Source: JABDMH01 sp050298535 (lineage in GTDB: Bacteria > Bacteroidota > Bacteroidia > Chitinophagales > Saprospiraceae). From it: a DNA stretch of 64,000 bases. A model generated the notes under the pieces. The model ran no database searches, was not told the origin of the DNA, and was given only the letters and a program-made list of their open reading frames with translations. Numbering within the stretch: the stretch's first letter is position 1; every line of letters begins with the position of its first letter. A program made the position numbers and the translations under genes. Shown here one piece after another: positions 17,788-26,151 of the stretch. The stretch is from the NCBI GenBank assembly GCA_050298535.1, contig JBNKUI010000114.1:65934-129933 (forward strand). Reading direction: 5' to 3'.

Positions 17788-20208
17788 GTGTATATAGATG
17801 TTGTGATACCACTGGCCGTATACTCTACGTATACCTATAAAGTCCCCAGAGAACTGGAGGATTCTATCCAGTTTGGTGTGCGTGTGGAAGTACCATTTGG
17901 AAAGAAAAAGTTGTACGCAGGTCTTGTCATTGAGATACATAAGACGCCTCCTTCTTATGCAACACGGGAGGTGATATCAATTCTGGACGAAGAGGCGATT
18001 ATCACTCGTGCGCAGTTGGAGTTCTGGCAGTGGCTAGCTCGCTATTATTTCTGTGGCTTAGGAGAAGTGATGCATGCCGCTGTGCCTTCCAGACTGAAAT
18101 TAAACAGTGAGACCATCATTCTTCCTGGCCCGATGCTGGATGAAAAGATTTTTGACTTGGATGACCGGTCCTACATGATTGCAGAAGCCGTTCAAATTCA
18201 AAAGGAATTGACCATTGACAAGATTCGGTCTATTCTAGAAATCAAGACAGTATATCCCCTGATAAAAAGCCTTCTGGAAGAGGAAGTCATCAAGGTGAAG
18301 GAAGAACTCCAGGGTGGATTTAAGGCCAAAAAGATGGTGGCCATCCGACTGAGTCGGGACAGTTCGAATGCACAGGTTCGGCAGGAGATGTTTGATCGGG
18401 TGGCCAGGTCTGATCACCAGACCCGGGCCTTATTGACCATTTTTCAGCTTCAGAGAGATATGAAGGTGATCACCCAGGAGCATTTGGTCAAGGTGGCAGA
18501 AGTATCACATCAGGTCCTGGTAGCCATGGAGAAAAAGGGCATTATTGAACGCTTTGAGACAACAGTAAGTAGATTAGGTTCCTATGATGAAACGCTTGAT
18601 ACAGAAAAACCCCTCAGTGAGCAGCAGAGAGCGGCTGTGGATGCGATTCATACAGGCATGGATCATCAGAAGCCTGTTTTGCTGCATGGAGTGACAGGCA
18701 GTGGCAAAACCCGTGTATATGTTGAATTGATTCGGGAAGTGCTCGCCCAGGGGAGGCAGGTACTCTATCTACTTCCGGAGATTGCCCTGACTACCCAAAT
18801 TGTGGGCAGGCTGAAAAGAATCTTCGGAGACCAGCTTCTGGTGTACCATTCGAGGATAAATGAACATAAGCGTGTCGAGGTCTGGCGAAAGGTGCTAGGG
18901 ACTCCGAAAGTCGTATTGGGAGCCAGATCCAGTATTCTGCTCCCTTTTGCTGATTTGGGGTTGGTAATAGTAGATGAGGAACACGACGGAAGCTATAAAC
19001 AGACAGAACCTAATCCTCGATATCAAGGACGTGATGCTGCCATATACTTAAGTCAACGTCATGAAGCGCTTTGCATCCTGGGTACCGGAACCCCTTCGCT
19101 GGAAAGTTATTACAATGCACATCAGGGAAAATATCAGCTCGTTGAAATGCCGGAGCGATTTGGTCAAATGCCTCTACCTGAAGTGATCCTGGTAGATATG
19201 AAAAGGCAGGGATCAAATGACCATTTTAGCAAGATCCTACTCGATGAGATGGAGGAAGTCCACAAAAAGGGATTTCAGACAATTCTTTTCAGAAACCGCC
19301 GAGGGTTTGCTCCCGTCATGACCTGTACTAACTGTGGATGGACTGCCCTGTGTACTAACTGTGATACTAGTCTGACCTATCATCAATATCGGAATGAAAT
19401 GCAATGTCACCTGTGCGGTTACACCGAAAAAACTGCACTGGTCTGTCCTGCCTGTGGTAATCATGAACTAGTCTTAAAAGGCTTTGGCACGGAGCTCCTG
19501 GAGGATGAGTTGAAGATTCGATGGCCGGAGATGAAGATTGGAAGATTGGATCTGGACACTGCTCGCGGTAAGAAAAATCTTGAGCAAATTCTGGATAAAT
19601 TCGAGTCTAAGCAGCTCGATATCCTGATTGGCACGCAGATGGTAACCAAAGGTTTGGATTTTGATCATGTTAGTCTGGTGGGGATTATTTCCGCAGACCA
19701 CCTGCTTCATTATCCTGACTTTAGAGCCACTGAACGTGCCTTTCAGTTGATGGAGCAGGTAAGTGGAAGGGCAGGACGGAAACACCATAAGGGACGGGTA
19801 GTGATTCAGGCATATCAGATAAGTCACCCCGTCATACAGGATGTTCTTCAGCACGATTACCAGCGCTTTTATGCTCGGGAAATTCAAGAGCGTAAGACTT
19901 TTGGCTTTCCTCCGTTTTCGAGAATGATAGAAATTACTGTCAGGCACACAGATGCTACTAAGGCAGATGCTGCAGCACGTTTTCTCTTTAAATATCTTGC
20001 AGATCGATTGGGAGATCGGGTCAAGGGTCCGATTATACCTTCTATTCCCAGAGTAAGAAATAGATACATTCAGCATATTGTGCTTAAACTTGAAAAAAAG
20101 GCTAAACTCATTCGGGATACCAAGTGTTGGATAAAAGAATCTGTGGATTATCTCAAAAAGCAGAAGGGTTTGACTACAATTCGTGTAAGTGTCAATGTGG
20201 ATCCTTAG
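17788..20208 (+). CDS. priA: Primosomal protein N' (replication restart helicase)
   Basis: 806 residues starting at GTG (MYIDVVIPLAVYSTYTYKVP), the normal PriA N-terminus. PriA binds stalled forks and reloads the replicative helicase. Domains in order: 3'-DNA-binding domain (1-100), winged helix region, helicase core with HGVTGSGKTRVY (Walker A) and VIVDEEHDGSYK (motif II), zinc-binding region with paired cysteines (CTNCGWTALCTNC, CHLCGY, CPACGN) and helicase C domain (GTQMVTKGLDFDHV). Divergent from the beta-propeller gene across a 131-bp spacer. Followed 35 bp later by an ABC exporter. Confidence 0.96.
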   Translation: MYIDVVIPLAVYSTYTYKVPRELEDSIQFGVRVEVPFGKKKLYAGLVIEIHKTPPSYATREVISILDEEAIITRAQLEFWQWLARYYFCGLGEVMHAAVPSRLKLNSETIILPGPMLDEKIFDLDDRSYMIAEAVQIQKELTIDKIRSILEIKTVYPLIKSLLEEEVIKVKEELQGGFKAKKMVAIRLSRDSSNAQVRQEMFDRVARSDHQTRALLTIFQLQRDMKVITQEHLVKVAEVSHQVLVAMEKKGIIERFETTVSRLGSYDETLDTEKPLSEQQRAAVDAIHTGMDHQKPVLLHGVTGSGKTRVYVELIREVLAQGRQVLYLLPEIALTTQIVGRLKRIFGDQLLVYHSRINEHKRVEVWRKVLGTPKVVLGARSSILLPFADLGLVIVDEEHDGSYKQTEPNPRYQGRDAAIYLSQRHEALCILGTGTPSLESYYNAHQGKYQLVEMPERFGQMPLPEVILVDMKRQGSNDHFSKILLDEMEEVHKKGFQTILFRNRRGFAPVMTCTNCGWTALCTNCDTSLTYHQYRNEMQCHLCGYTEKTALVCPACGNHELVLKGFGTELLEDELKIRWPEMKIGRLDLDTARGKKNLEQILDKFESKQLDILIGTQMVTKGLDFDHVSLVGIISADHLLHYPDFRATERAFQLMEQVSGRAGRKHHKGRVVIQAYQISHPVIQDVLQHDYQRFYAREIQERKTFGFPPFSRMIEITVRHTDATKADAAARFLFKYLADRLGDRVKGPIIPSIPRVRNRYIQHIVLKLEKKAKLIRDTKCWIKESVDYLKKQKGLTTIRVSVNVDP

Positions 20209-20243
20209 CAAGGGCATCCATGTGAAAAACCTATCTTAGGCCC

Positions 20244-22040
20244 ATGAAGGAGTTGCGCGTCATAAATAAATACTTCCTGAGGTACAAGTGGCATATTGTA
20301 CTGGGTTTCGTGTTTGTAGCCCTTTCCAATTATTTTAGGGTACTTCAGCCGCAGGCCATTCGCCAGGCCCTCGATATTCTGTACGAAAACATCAGAATGT
20401 ACCGGTTGTACGATGGATTTGAAGCACAAGATCTTCTGTACCGGGACATAGGCACATCTCTGCTGTACTTCGCCATTCTGGTCCTTGTATTTGCACTACT
20501 GATGGGGGTCTTCATGTACTTCATGCGGCAGACGATTATTGTGATGTCTCGATTAGTTGAATATGACCTTCGCAAAGATATTTTTGCACATTATGAGGAA
20601 ATGGACCAGGCATTTTACCGTCGTAATATGACAGGTGATTTGATGGCTCGGATTTCCGAGGATGTATCAAAGGTCCGTATGTATGTGGGACCTGCCCTGC
20701 TATATGGTATCAACTTATTTACACTTTTTGTGATGGTGATCTATTCGATGCTGTCGGTAAGTGTGGAATTGTCCCTGTATTGCTTGCTCCCATTGCCTCT
20801 TCTTTCGCTATCCATATACTTCGTGAGTTCGATTATCCACAAGAAAAGCACCATTATCCAAAGACAGCTGGCCAAGTTGAATAGCGTCGCTCAGGAAGTA
20901 TTTAGTGGTATACGAGTGGTTAAGTCATACACCCACGAAAAAGCAATGACGAGTTATTTTAGCGAGGAGTGCGATGAATTCAAGGATAAATCAATGAAGC
21001 TGGCTGTCGTCAATGCGCTTTTCTTCCCACTGATGTTGCTGATTATTGGTACTTCAACAATTCTCACCATATACTTTGGTGGTTTGCAGGTCTATAAAGG
21101 AAATATCACACCTGGAAACATCGCCGAATTTGTCATTTATGTAAACATGCTGACCTGGCCTGTCACCTCGATCGGCTGGATTGCTTCTATTATCCAGCAA
21201 GCAGAGGCATCACAAAAGCGTATCAATGAATTCCTTGCAGAGGAGCCGGAAGTAGAGAATCTTGTGGATCAGTCACCTGATCTCAAAGGCGAGATAGAGT
21301 TTGATAATGTCTCCTTTGTGTACCCTGATACGGGTATTAAAGCGCTCAAGAATGTTTCATTTACTATAAAGAAGGGTGAGAAGTTGGCGATTGTAGGCAA
21401 AACAGGATCCGGAAAGACCACCATTGCTGATTTACTATTGAGAATGTATGACATTAGCGAAGGAAGAATCCTATTGGACGGTCGTGATGTGCGGGAACAT
21501 AATCTAAGGACTCTGCGACAGGAAATTGGCTATGTTCCGCAGGATTTCTTTCTGTTTTCAGACACAATTCGAAATAACATTCGATTTGGTTTAGAAGAAA
21601 ATGCAGCAGGACAAAAGGCGGAGCATTACGCCCGAAAGGCAGCTGTGTACGATGATATCATGGAATTGCCAGAGCAGTTTGAAACTCGTATCGGTGAACG
21701 TGGGGTCACGTTATCCGGAGGGCAAAAACAGCGTGTATCCATGGCCAGAGCATTTATGAAAGAACCCAATATCGTTATCCTTGATGATTGCCTCAGCGCG
21801 GTAGACACCAGAACAGAAAATCAAATTTTGGGCTATCTCAACGAAACGTTAAAGGACAAAACAACGATCATTATTACTCACAGAATATATAGTTCACTGC
21901 AATTTGACAAGATCCTTGTATTGGATGAGGGTCGGATCGAGGAAATGGGGACTCATGAACAACTCATTGAAAATCAAGGCTTTTATTCCAAAATGTATGA
22001 ACGACAGCAGCTGGTTGACTCCGAAAATAAAATTTTGTAA
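20244..22040 (+). CDS. ABC exporter half-transporter (MdlA/MsbA-like)
   Basis: 598 residues fusing a six-span membrane domain (about 15-310) to an ATPase domain (about 340-585). ATPase motifs: GKTGSGKTT (Walker A), YVPQDFFLFSDT (Q-loop), LSGGQKQR (signature), NIVILDDCLSAVD (Walker B) and IIITHRIYS (switch His). The residue after the Walker B aspartate is Asp where most exporters have the catalytic Glu, as in MdlA-type halves of heterodimers. No second half-transporter is adjacent. Substrate unknown; lipid or drug export are possible. Probably co-transcribed with priA. Confidence 0.9.
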   Translation: MKELRVINKYFLRYKWHIVLGFVFVALSNYFRVLQPQAIRQALDILYENIRMYRLYDGFEAQDLLYRDIGTSLLYFAILVLVFALLMGVFMYFMRQTIIVMSRLVEYDLRKDIFAHYEEMDQAFYRRNMTGDLMARISEDVSKVRMYVGPALLYGINLFTLFVMVIYSMLSVSVELSLYCLLPLPLLSLSIYFVSSIIHKKSTIIQRQLAKLNSVAQEVFSGIRVVKSYTHEKAMTSYFSEECDEFKDKSMKLAVVNALFFPLMLLIIGTSTILTIYFGGLQVYKGNITPGNIAEFVIYVNMLTWPVTSIGWIASIIQQAEASQKRINEFLAEEPEVENLVDQSPDLKGEIEFDNVSFVYPDTGIKALKNVSFTIKKGEKLAIVGKTGSGKTTIADLLLRMYDISEGRILLDGRDVREHNLRTLRQEIGYVPQDFFLFSDTIRNNIRFGLEENAAGQKAEHYARKAAVYDDIMELPEQFETRIGERGVTLSGGQKQRVSMARAFMKEPNIVILDDCLSAVDTRTENQILGYLNETLKDKTTIIITHRIYSSLQFDKILVLDEGRIEEMGTHEQLIENQGFYSKMYERQQLVDSENKIL

Positions 22041-22066
22041 AATGCCAGAATTTTAGGGCAAATCTT

Positions 22067-22074
22067 TACATTTG
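22067..22074 (+). promoter_or_regulatory. -7 element for the PUR-alpha-like gene
   Basis: TACATTTG matches TAnnTTTG, 31 bp before the first possible start (TTG 22105). No TTTG at the usual distance upstream. Confidence 0.45.
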
Positions 22075-22104
22075 CATGACTTGATCTGATTTTGAACCAA
22101 ACAT

Positions 22105-22515
22105 TTGGACGTGGAGAACGACAGAAATAACCGGAAGTTTGAAAGTGTGTATTCAAACAAGGTACGAGCTGGTAAAAGGAGAACCTATTTCTTCGATGTC
22201 AAAAAGACGAAGGGCAATGACTATTACATCACCCTGACAGAAAGCACAAAGCGGTTTAATGGAGATGGCTATGAAAGGCACAAGATTTTTCTCTACAAGG
22301 AAGATTTTAACCGATTCATAGAAGGGCTTGAAGAAACTGTCAACTACATAAAGAATGAGTTGATGCCTGATTATGATTATGACGAGTATACTCGCAAGAA
22401 CCAGGAGTGGGAATCAAGGAGAGAAAATGAGGATTATGATGAACAAGATGACGATGCCGCGGAAGTGACTTCGGATTCTGATGAAGTAGATTCAGAAGAA
22501 GATATGAGTTGGTAG
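22105..22515 (+). CDS. PUR-alpha-like DNA/RNA-binding protein (DUF3276)
   Basis: 136 residues. The start is TTG 22105 or GTG 22111; no ATG or Shine-Dalgarno decides it. Residues ~10-90 (VYSNKVRAGKRRTYFFDVK, DYYITLTESTK, RHKIFLYKEDFNRFIEGLEETVNYI) form a PUR repeat, a whirly-like single-strand nucleic-acid-binding fold conserved across Bacteroidetes. The last ~40 residues are extremely acidic and Ser-rich (runs of D/E), as in other members. Single gene followed by a strong terminator. Function in vivo not established. Confidence 0.88.
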   Translation: MDVENDRNNRKFESVYSNKVRAGKRRTYFFDVKKTKGNDYYITLTESTKRFNGDGYERHKIFLYKEDFNRFIEGLEETVNYIKNELMPDYDYDEYTRKNQEWESRRENEDYDEQDDDAAEVTSDSDEVDSEEDMSW

Positions 22516-22558
22516 CTGCTTGATTGCTTTAGACTTAATCTTATCAACAATATACTTG

Positions 22559-22592
22559 ACCGGTACGAGAGGTATGCTCGGCCGGTTTTTTT
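22559..22592 (+). terminator. Intrinsic terminator after the PUR-alpha-like gene
   Basis: CCGG..CGAG pairs with CTCG..CCGG around a 7-nt loop and is followed by seven T. It ends the transcript of the gene stopping at 22515. Confidence 0.8.
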
Positions 22593-22609
22593 ATTTAGAA
22601 TAACTAGGA

Positions 22610-23713
22610 ATGATACATTCGATAGAAGCGAAATATGCCCAGCTACTGGTTGAGTACTGTTTGGAGATTCAGAAAGGCGACCGATTACTGGTACAATCAA
22701 CTATGCTGGCCGAGCCCCTTGTAAGGGAGGTCTATCGACTGGCAATGCGTAGAGGGGCACATGTGGTCTGCAGCTTGTCGTGGCGGGAGGAAAACAGGAT
22801 CTTCTATTCAGAAGCTTCTGAAGAGCAGTTACGCTGGCATTCACCCTTGCAGAAAGCAGCAATGGAGTCATTTGAGGCCTATTTATTTATCAGAGCCCCA
22901 TATAATCTACGAGAGGATCAAAGTATCGATCCTCAGAAACGAAAAGTGCGTAGTAGCTCTTCGCAAAATCTTCAGCAAACCTATAGCAAACGAACTGCTG
23001 ATCGTTCATTGAAGCGGTGCCTCTGTCAGTATCCAACGCAAGCCGCAGCACAACAAGCAGGTATGTCTCTTGAGGAGTACCAGCACTTTGTGTATGATGC
23101 CTGTAAGCTTTTTCAAGATAATCCCGAGGAGGCATGGCTGGAGGTAAGAAGGCATCAACAGAAGATTGTTGACTATCTAAATCGATGTAAAGAGATTCGC
23201 TATAAGAATGCTTCTTCGGATATTAAATTTAATGTCGAGGGACGGATATGGATGAATTCAGATGGACAAACCAATATGCCTTCAGGCGAAGTCTATACTG
23301 CGCCAGTGGAAGACTCTGTCAAGGGTCATATTCACTTTGATTATCCGTCGATCTATCAGGGGCACCCAGTCAAGGGCATTACCTTGTGGGTCGAAGCAGG
23401 TGAGGTAGTGCGCTGGGATGCCCACGAAGGACGGGAACTGTTGGACAAGATATTTGAGGTGGAAGGTGCCAGGAGATTTGGCGAAGTCGCTATCGGTACT
23501 AACTATAATATCCAGCAGCCAACTGGCAACATCTTGTTTGATGAAAAGATCGGTGGCACAATACATATGGCAGTAGGGCAGGCATACTTCCAAACAGGAG
23601 GCAAAAACAAGTCAAGTGTACATTGGGATATGATTGCCGAGATGAAGGATGGAGGAGAAATCTGGGCTGATGATACACTGATCTATCAAAATGGTGTCTT
23701 TACCATCACCTAA
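22610..23713 (+). CDS. M29 family aminopeptidase (AmpS/AmpII-like)
   Basis: 367 residues, ATG start, the usual size of thermophilic-type (M29) metallo-aminopeptidases, which remove N-terminal residues using a two-metal centre. Seen: N-terminal AKYAQLLVEYCLEIQKGDRLLVQST, central MPSGEVYTAPVEDSVKGHIHFD (metal-ligand Glu), LDKIFEVEGARRFGEVAIGTN (second Glu) and the C-terminal GGTIHMAVGQAYFQTGG and SVHWDMIAEM (His, His and Asp ligands). No signal peptide, so cytoplasmic. It abuts the next gene tail to tail with no gap and no terminator. Confidence 0.92.
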   Translation: MIHSIEAKYAQLLVEYCLEIQKGDRLLVQSTMLAEPLVREVYRLAMRRGAHVVCSLSWREENRIFYSEASEEQLRWHSPLQKAAMESFEAYLFIRAPYNLREDQSIDPQKRKVRSSSSQNLQQTYSKRTADRSLKRCLCQYPTQAAAQQAGMSLEEYQHFVYDACKLFQDNPEEAWLEVRRHQQKIVDYLNRCKEIRYKNASSDIKFNVEGRIWMNSDGQTNMPSGEVYTAPVEDSVKGHIHFDYPSIYQGHPVKGITLWVEAGEVVRWDAHEGRELLDKIFEVEGARRFGEVAIGTNYNIQQPTGNILFDEKIGGTIHMAVGQAYFQTGGKNKSSVHWDMIAEMKDGGEIWADDTLIYQNGVFTIT

Positions 23714-24415
23714 TCACTCAATGAAGTAGTCAATGCTTGTCACCACTCGTGCGATCTTATCTTTGTAAAACTCTTCTGATTCACTGACTCTATTCGCAGG
23801 AATGAGTGATATAATACCTTGCCGGGCCTGTTTTATACCACCTACTGTTTCTCCAGAATTATCAGCAAATTCTTCAGCTGATCTTAAAGCTGCTTTGGTA
23901 GCCTCTGCAAGCAGAGCGGGTTTAATATCATTGATCTGAGTAAAATAAAATCGGGGTCGGGACAGCCAACGGTCGCCGGATAGAGAAACACCCTTCTCAA
24001 CCAATTCATTCACTTCCCCTGAAGTTTGATCCAGCAGATCTACATTCTTGGTAGACAAGGATACCTGAAGATTACCAGTATAGCGAGATGTGACATTACC
24101 ATATATATTTTCAAGAAGACTCATTTCGGCCACTTTGATCTCTGATGTTTCAAAACCTTTCTCACGAAGCCAGCTCTGGATGGCACTCACTTGCTGATTG
24201 ACCGTTCGTTTTAGTTGGTCAAGATCGTTGCTAGTGGCTGTCGCCCCTATGACCCATGATCCCTGGTCAGCCACTACGTTTTGTTCGGCTAATCCTTTGA
24301 CGGATACAAATCGGTTGTTTTTACGGGCTTCAATAAACTTGTTACCGAGGAAAAACATACCCAGAATGAAAGAAATTCCGAGAATGAGCGAAGCTGGCAC
24401 ATTATTTGTCTTCAT
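23714..24415 (-). CDS. Membrane-anchored SIMPL domain protein
   Basis: 233 residues. A single N-terminal span (about 8-24, ASLILGISFILGMFFLG) anchors a SIMPL/DUF541 domain: VSVKGLAEQNVVADQGSWVIGATAT, IKVAEMSLLENIYG, RPRFYFTQINDIKPALLAEATKAALRSAEEFADNSG. SIMPL proteins (YggE/Omp28 relatives) form periplasmic ring assemblies with poorly defined roles, some linked to oxidative stress. ATG start. Its upstream region is the unusual 24416-24730 spacer. Confidence 0.86.
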   Translation of the reverse strand: MKTNNVPASLILGISFILGMFFLGNKFIEARKNNRFVSVKGLAEQNVVADQGSWVIGATATSNDLDQLKRTVNQQVSAIQSWLREKGFETSEIKVAEMSLLENIYGNVTSRYTGNLQVSLSTKNVDLLDQTSGEVNELVEKGVSLSGDRWLSRPRFYFTQINDIKPALLAEATKAALRSAEEFADNSGETVGGIKQARQGIISLIPANRVSESEEFYKDKIARVVTSIDYFIE

Positions 24416-24626
24416 GTAGTTGTCTTTAATGACGCTCCAATTTAGAAAAATCGCGACATATAATGAACCCGTCTAATGTTGCGAATTTCAAATGCGACCC
24501 GAGGACTTTCAGTCCGATGAAATATTATCCGTTATAGCTCGACCCCTGGTCGGTGCACAAGTACTTTGATATATGATTCCCTTAGGAATTCTAAGATATT
24601 TTTGATCGGGATAACTATGGTTTTCT

Positions 24627-24658
24627 AAGGCTGCTTAAAGAAGTGGCCTTAATTTTTT
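24627..24658 (+). terminator. Orphan plus-strand intrinsic terminator 1
   Basis: AAGGCTGCTT pairs with AAGTGGCCTT (10 bp including two G-T pairs) around an AAAG loop and is followed by AATTTTTT. There is no plus-strand gene upstream within this spacer. Confidence 0.65.
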
Positions 24659-24702
24659 CCTTGTTAGGCTTTGTCATTAAAAGGAATAATCATAATCGGG
24701 AG

Positions 24703-24727
24703 GGACTGCAACATGCAGTCCTTTTTT
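24703..24727 (+). terminator. Orphan plus-strand intrinsic terminator 2
   Basis: GGACTGCA and TGCAGTCC form a perfect 8-bp stem with a 3-nt loop, followed by six T on the plus strand. The opposite strand lacks a T run after the hairpin, so it is not an obvious terminator for dapA, although it lies just past the dapA stop. Confidence 0.7.
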
Positions 24728-24730
24728 ATT

Positions 24731-25624
24731 CTAATATTCCGATTCGACTTCTTGCATTGATTTTCTAAGACCTTGCATAGACTTCTCAGATAGTTGCATT
24801 AACGGAAGTCGTACTTCGCGGCTACAAAATTCCTTGATTTCCATAGCGCCTTTTATTCCGGCAGGATTTCCTTCGTCGTACAGGTATGGATGTACGTCTA
24901 CCAGATCCATATGGATTTTTACTGCTTTTTCCAGATCACCCTGAAGTGCTGCTGCAGTCATCTCCGTGAAGTACTTTGGATATACATTGGCAATCACAGA
25001 GATTACTCCATCCCCTCCTATGGCCATAAGCGGCAGAGCGGTCTCATCATCTCCGGACAGTACAAGAAAATCTGGTCGGGTATGCTTAATGATTTTACCG
25101 CCTTGAATTAAATCACCAGATGCCTCTTTTATACCGATAATCTGCGGGCAAGTATCAGCAATTCTTACTGTTGTGTCAACGGTTAGATTACAGGCAGTAC
25201 GTCCAGGTACATTGTACACCACAATCGGAAGAGGTGTGGCTGCACTTAAGGCTTGATAGTGAGCCACCACACCGCTTTGCGGCGGTTTGTTGTAAGCAGG
25301 ACTTGCAGATAGAAAGCCATCTATTCCATTGAGATCATATGCATCAAATGATCGTATGATGGCGGCGGTATCATTGCCCCCGAAAGTGCCAAGCATGATA
25401 GGTACCCTTTGAGCGTTTACAGATTTGGTCAGCTCAATCACTGTATCTTTTTCCTGCTTTGTTAGGGTAGTGGCTTCTCCTGTCGTACCGAGACATACGA
25501 GATAATCTACGCCTGCAGATACCTGGAAATCTATGATTTTCTCGAGCGCCGGAATATCGATCTTTCCATCTTTGAAGGGTGTTATTGTTGCTACGCCAAG
25601 GCCTTTAAAGCGCTCCTGTATCAT
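24731..25624 (-). CDS. dapA: 4-hydroxy-tetrahydrodipicolinate synthase
   Basis: 297 residues, a class I aldolase TIM barrel. It condenses pyruvate and aspartate semialdehyde, the first committed step to lysine and meso-diaminopimelate. Motifs: LGTTGEATTLTKQEK (substrate-binding TTGE), VVYNVPGRTACNL (catalytic Tyr) and IIGIKEASGDL (Schiff-base Lys). ATG overlaps the stop of the DUF6913 gene by ATGA, so it is translationally coupled to it in an accA / DUF6913 / dapA unit. Confidence 0.96.
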   Translation of the reverse strand: MIQERFKGLGVATITPFKDGKIDIPALEKIIDFQVSAGVDYLVCLGTTGEATTLTKQEKDTVIELTKSVNAQRVPIMLGTFGGNDTAAIIRSFDAYDLNGIDGFLSASPAYNKPPQSGVVAHYQALSAATPLPIVVYNVPGRTACNLTVDTTVRIADTCPQIIGIKEASGDLIQGGKIIKHTRPDFLVLSGDDETALPLMAIGGDGVISVIANVYPKYFTEMTAAALQGDLEKAVKIHMDLVDVHPYLYDEGNPAGIKGAMEIKEFCSREVRLPLMQLSEKSMQGLRKSMQEVESEY

Positions 25625-26151
25625 GGTTGATTAATTTTTAAAAATAAATCTAAGGTTTTTTCAATCACGCTAGATAGTTCCTCCTCCCCAGAAATATCCA
25701 CAATGATGTCATAGATATTAGAATAGGCTCGATTAGTGCCTACCTTATGCCTTGCATTCGCTTTATATGCTATTTGATGCAGGAGGGGATAGTCATCCAA
25801 ATCTAAGTTTATGATCAGATGGTAGTCTCTTTGTACAAAAAGCTCCACATTTTTTCCCTGGGATTCAGCCGGCCAGAAGGAGATATCACTTCTGCTGATG
25901 TGCGGAAACCCCATCACCACATTGGGGTCCAGATTCCGATTTAGAAACCCCAACTGATGGGTATAGGCACTATATTGTTCCTGGAGTTTCTGCGCCAACT
26001 TATTGACTTCCTGATGATGTGCCAATTGGTCTCCGGAAAAGAGGATACCAATATGACTTTTCTGTAAGTGTACATTGCCGGAGGGCGTAAATTGGTATTT
26101 TGATAGCCGACGGGCTATGCGCCTGTCAATGAGATGGTCTCTATAACTCAT
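25621..26151 (-). CDS. DUF6913 protein between accA and dapA
   Basis: 176 residues, ATG start, overlapping accA and dapA by 4 nt on each side. Motifs such as IGILFSGDQLAHHQEVNKLAQKLQ, LGFLNR, and FPHISRSDISFWPAES followed by DYHLIINLDLDDYPLLHQIAYKANARHKVG are those of DUF6913, a Bacteroidetes family usually found next to dapA. No signal peptide or membrane span. Function unknown; the fixed neighbourhood suggests a link to lysine or envelope precursor synthesis, which is inference. Confidence 0.82.
   Translation of the reverse strand: MSYRDHLIDRRIARRLSKYQFTPSGNVHLQKSHIGILFSGDQLAHHQEVNKLAQKLQEQYSAYTHQLGFLNRNLDPNVVMGFPHISRSDISFWPAESQGKNVELFVQRDYHLIINLDLDDYPLLHQIAYKANARHKVGTNRAYSNIYDIIVDISGEEELSSVIEKTLDLFLKINQP

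Larger units (their letters stand above)
24416..24730. other. Structured intergenic region with two plus-strand terminators
   Basis: 315 bp between two minus-strand genes with no credible ORF. It contains TCGCGACAT (24451) pairing with ATGTTGCGA (24476), GGACT/AGTCC (24503/24511), CGACC/GGTCG near 24540-24552, CTTAG/CTAAG near 24581-24595, and two plus-strand intrinsic terminators listed separately. TATTTTTG at 24597 fits a -7 element, and TAATGTTG at 24474 is a near match. The best explanation is one or more small RNAs on the plus strand. I could not match it to a known RNA family by eye. Confidence 0.5.

Noticed and set aside
22890..23135. Minus-strand ORF inside the aminopeptidase
   Set aside because: Antisense shadow of a well-conserved M29 gene; no own promoter or domain.
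24486..24560. tRNA-like arm (GGACT-TTC-AGTCC) in the dapA/SIMPL spacer
   Set aside because: No cloverleaf could be built on either strand: acceptor and T arms do not pair and no GTTCRA loop is in register.
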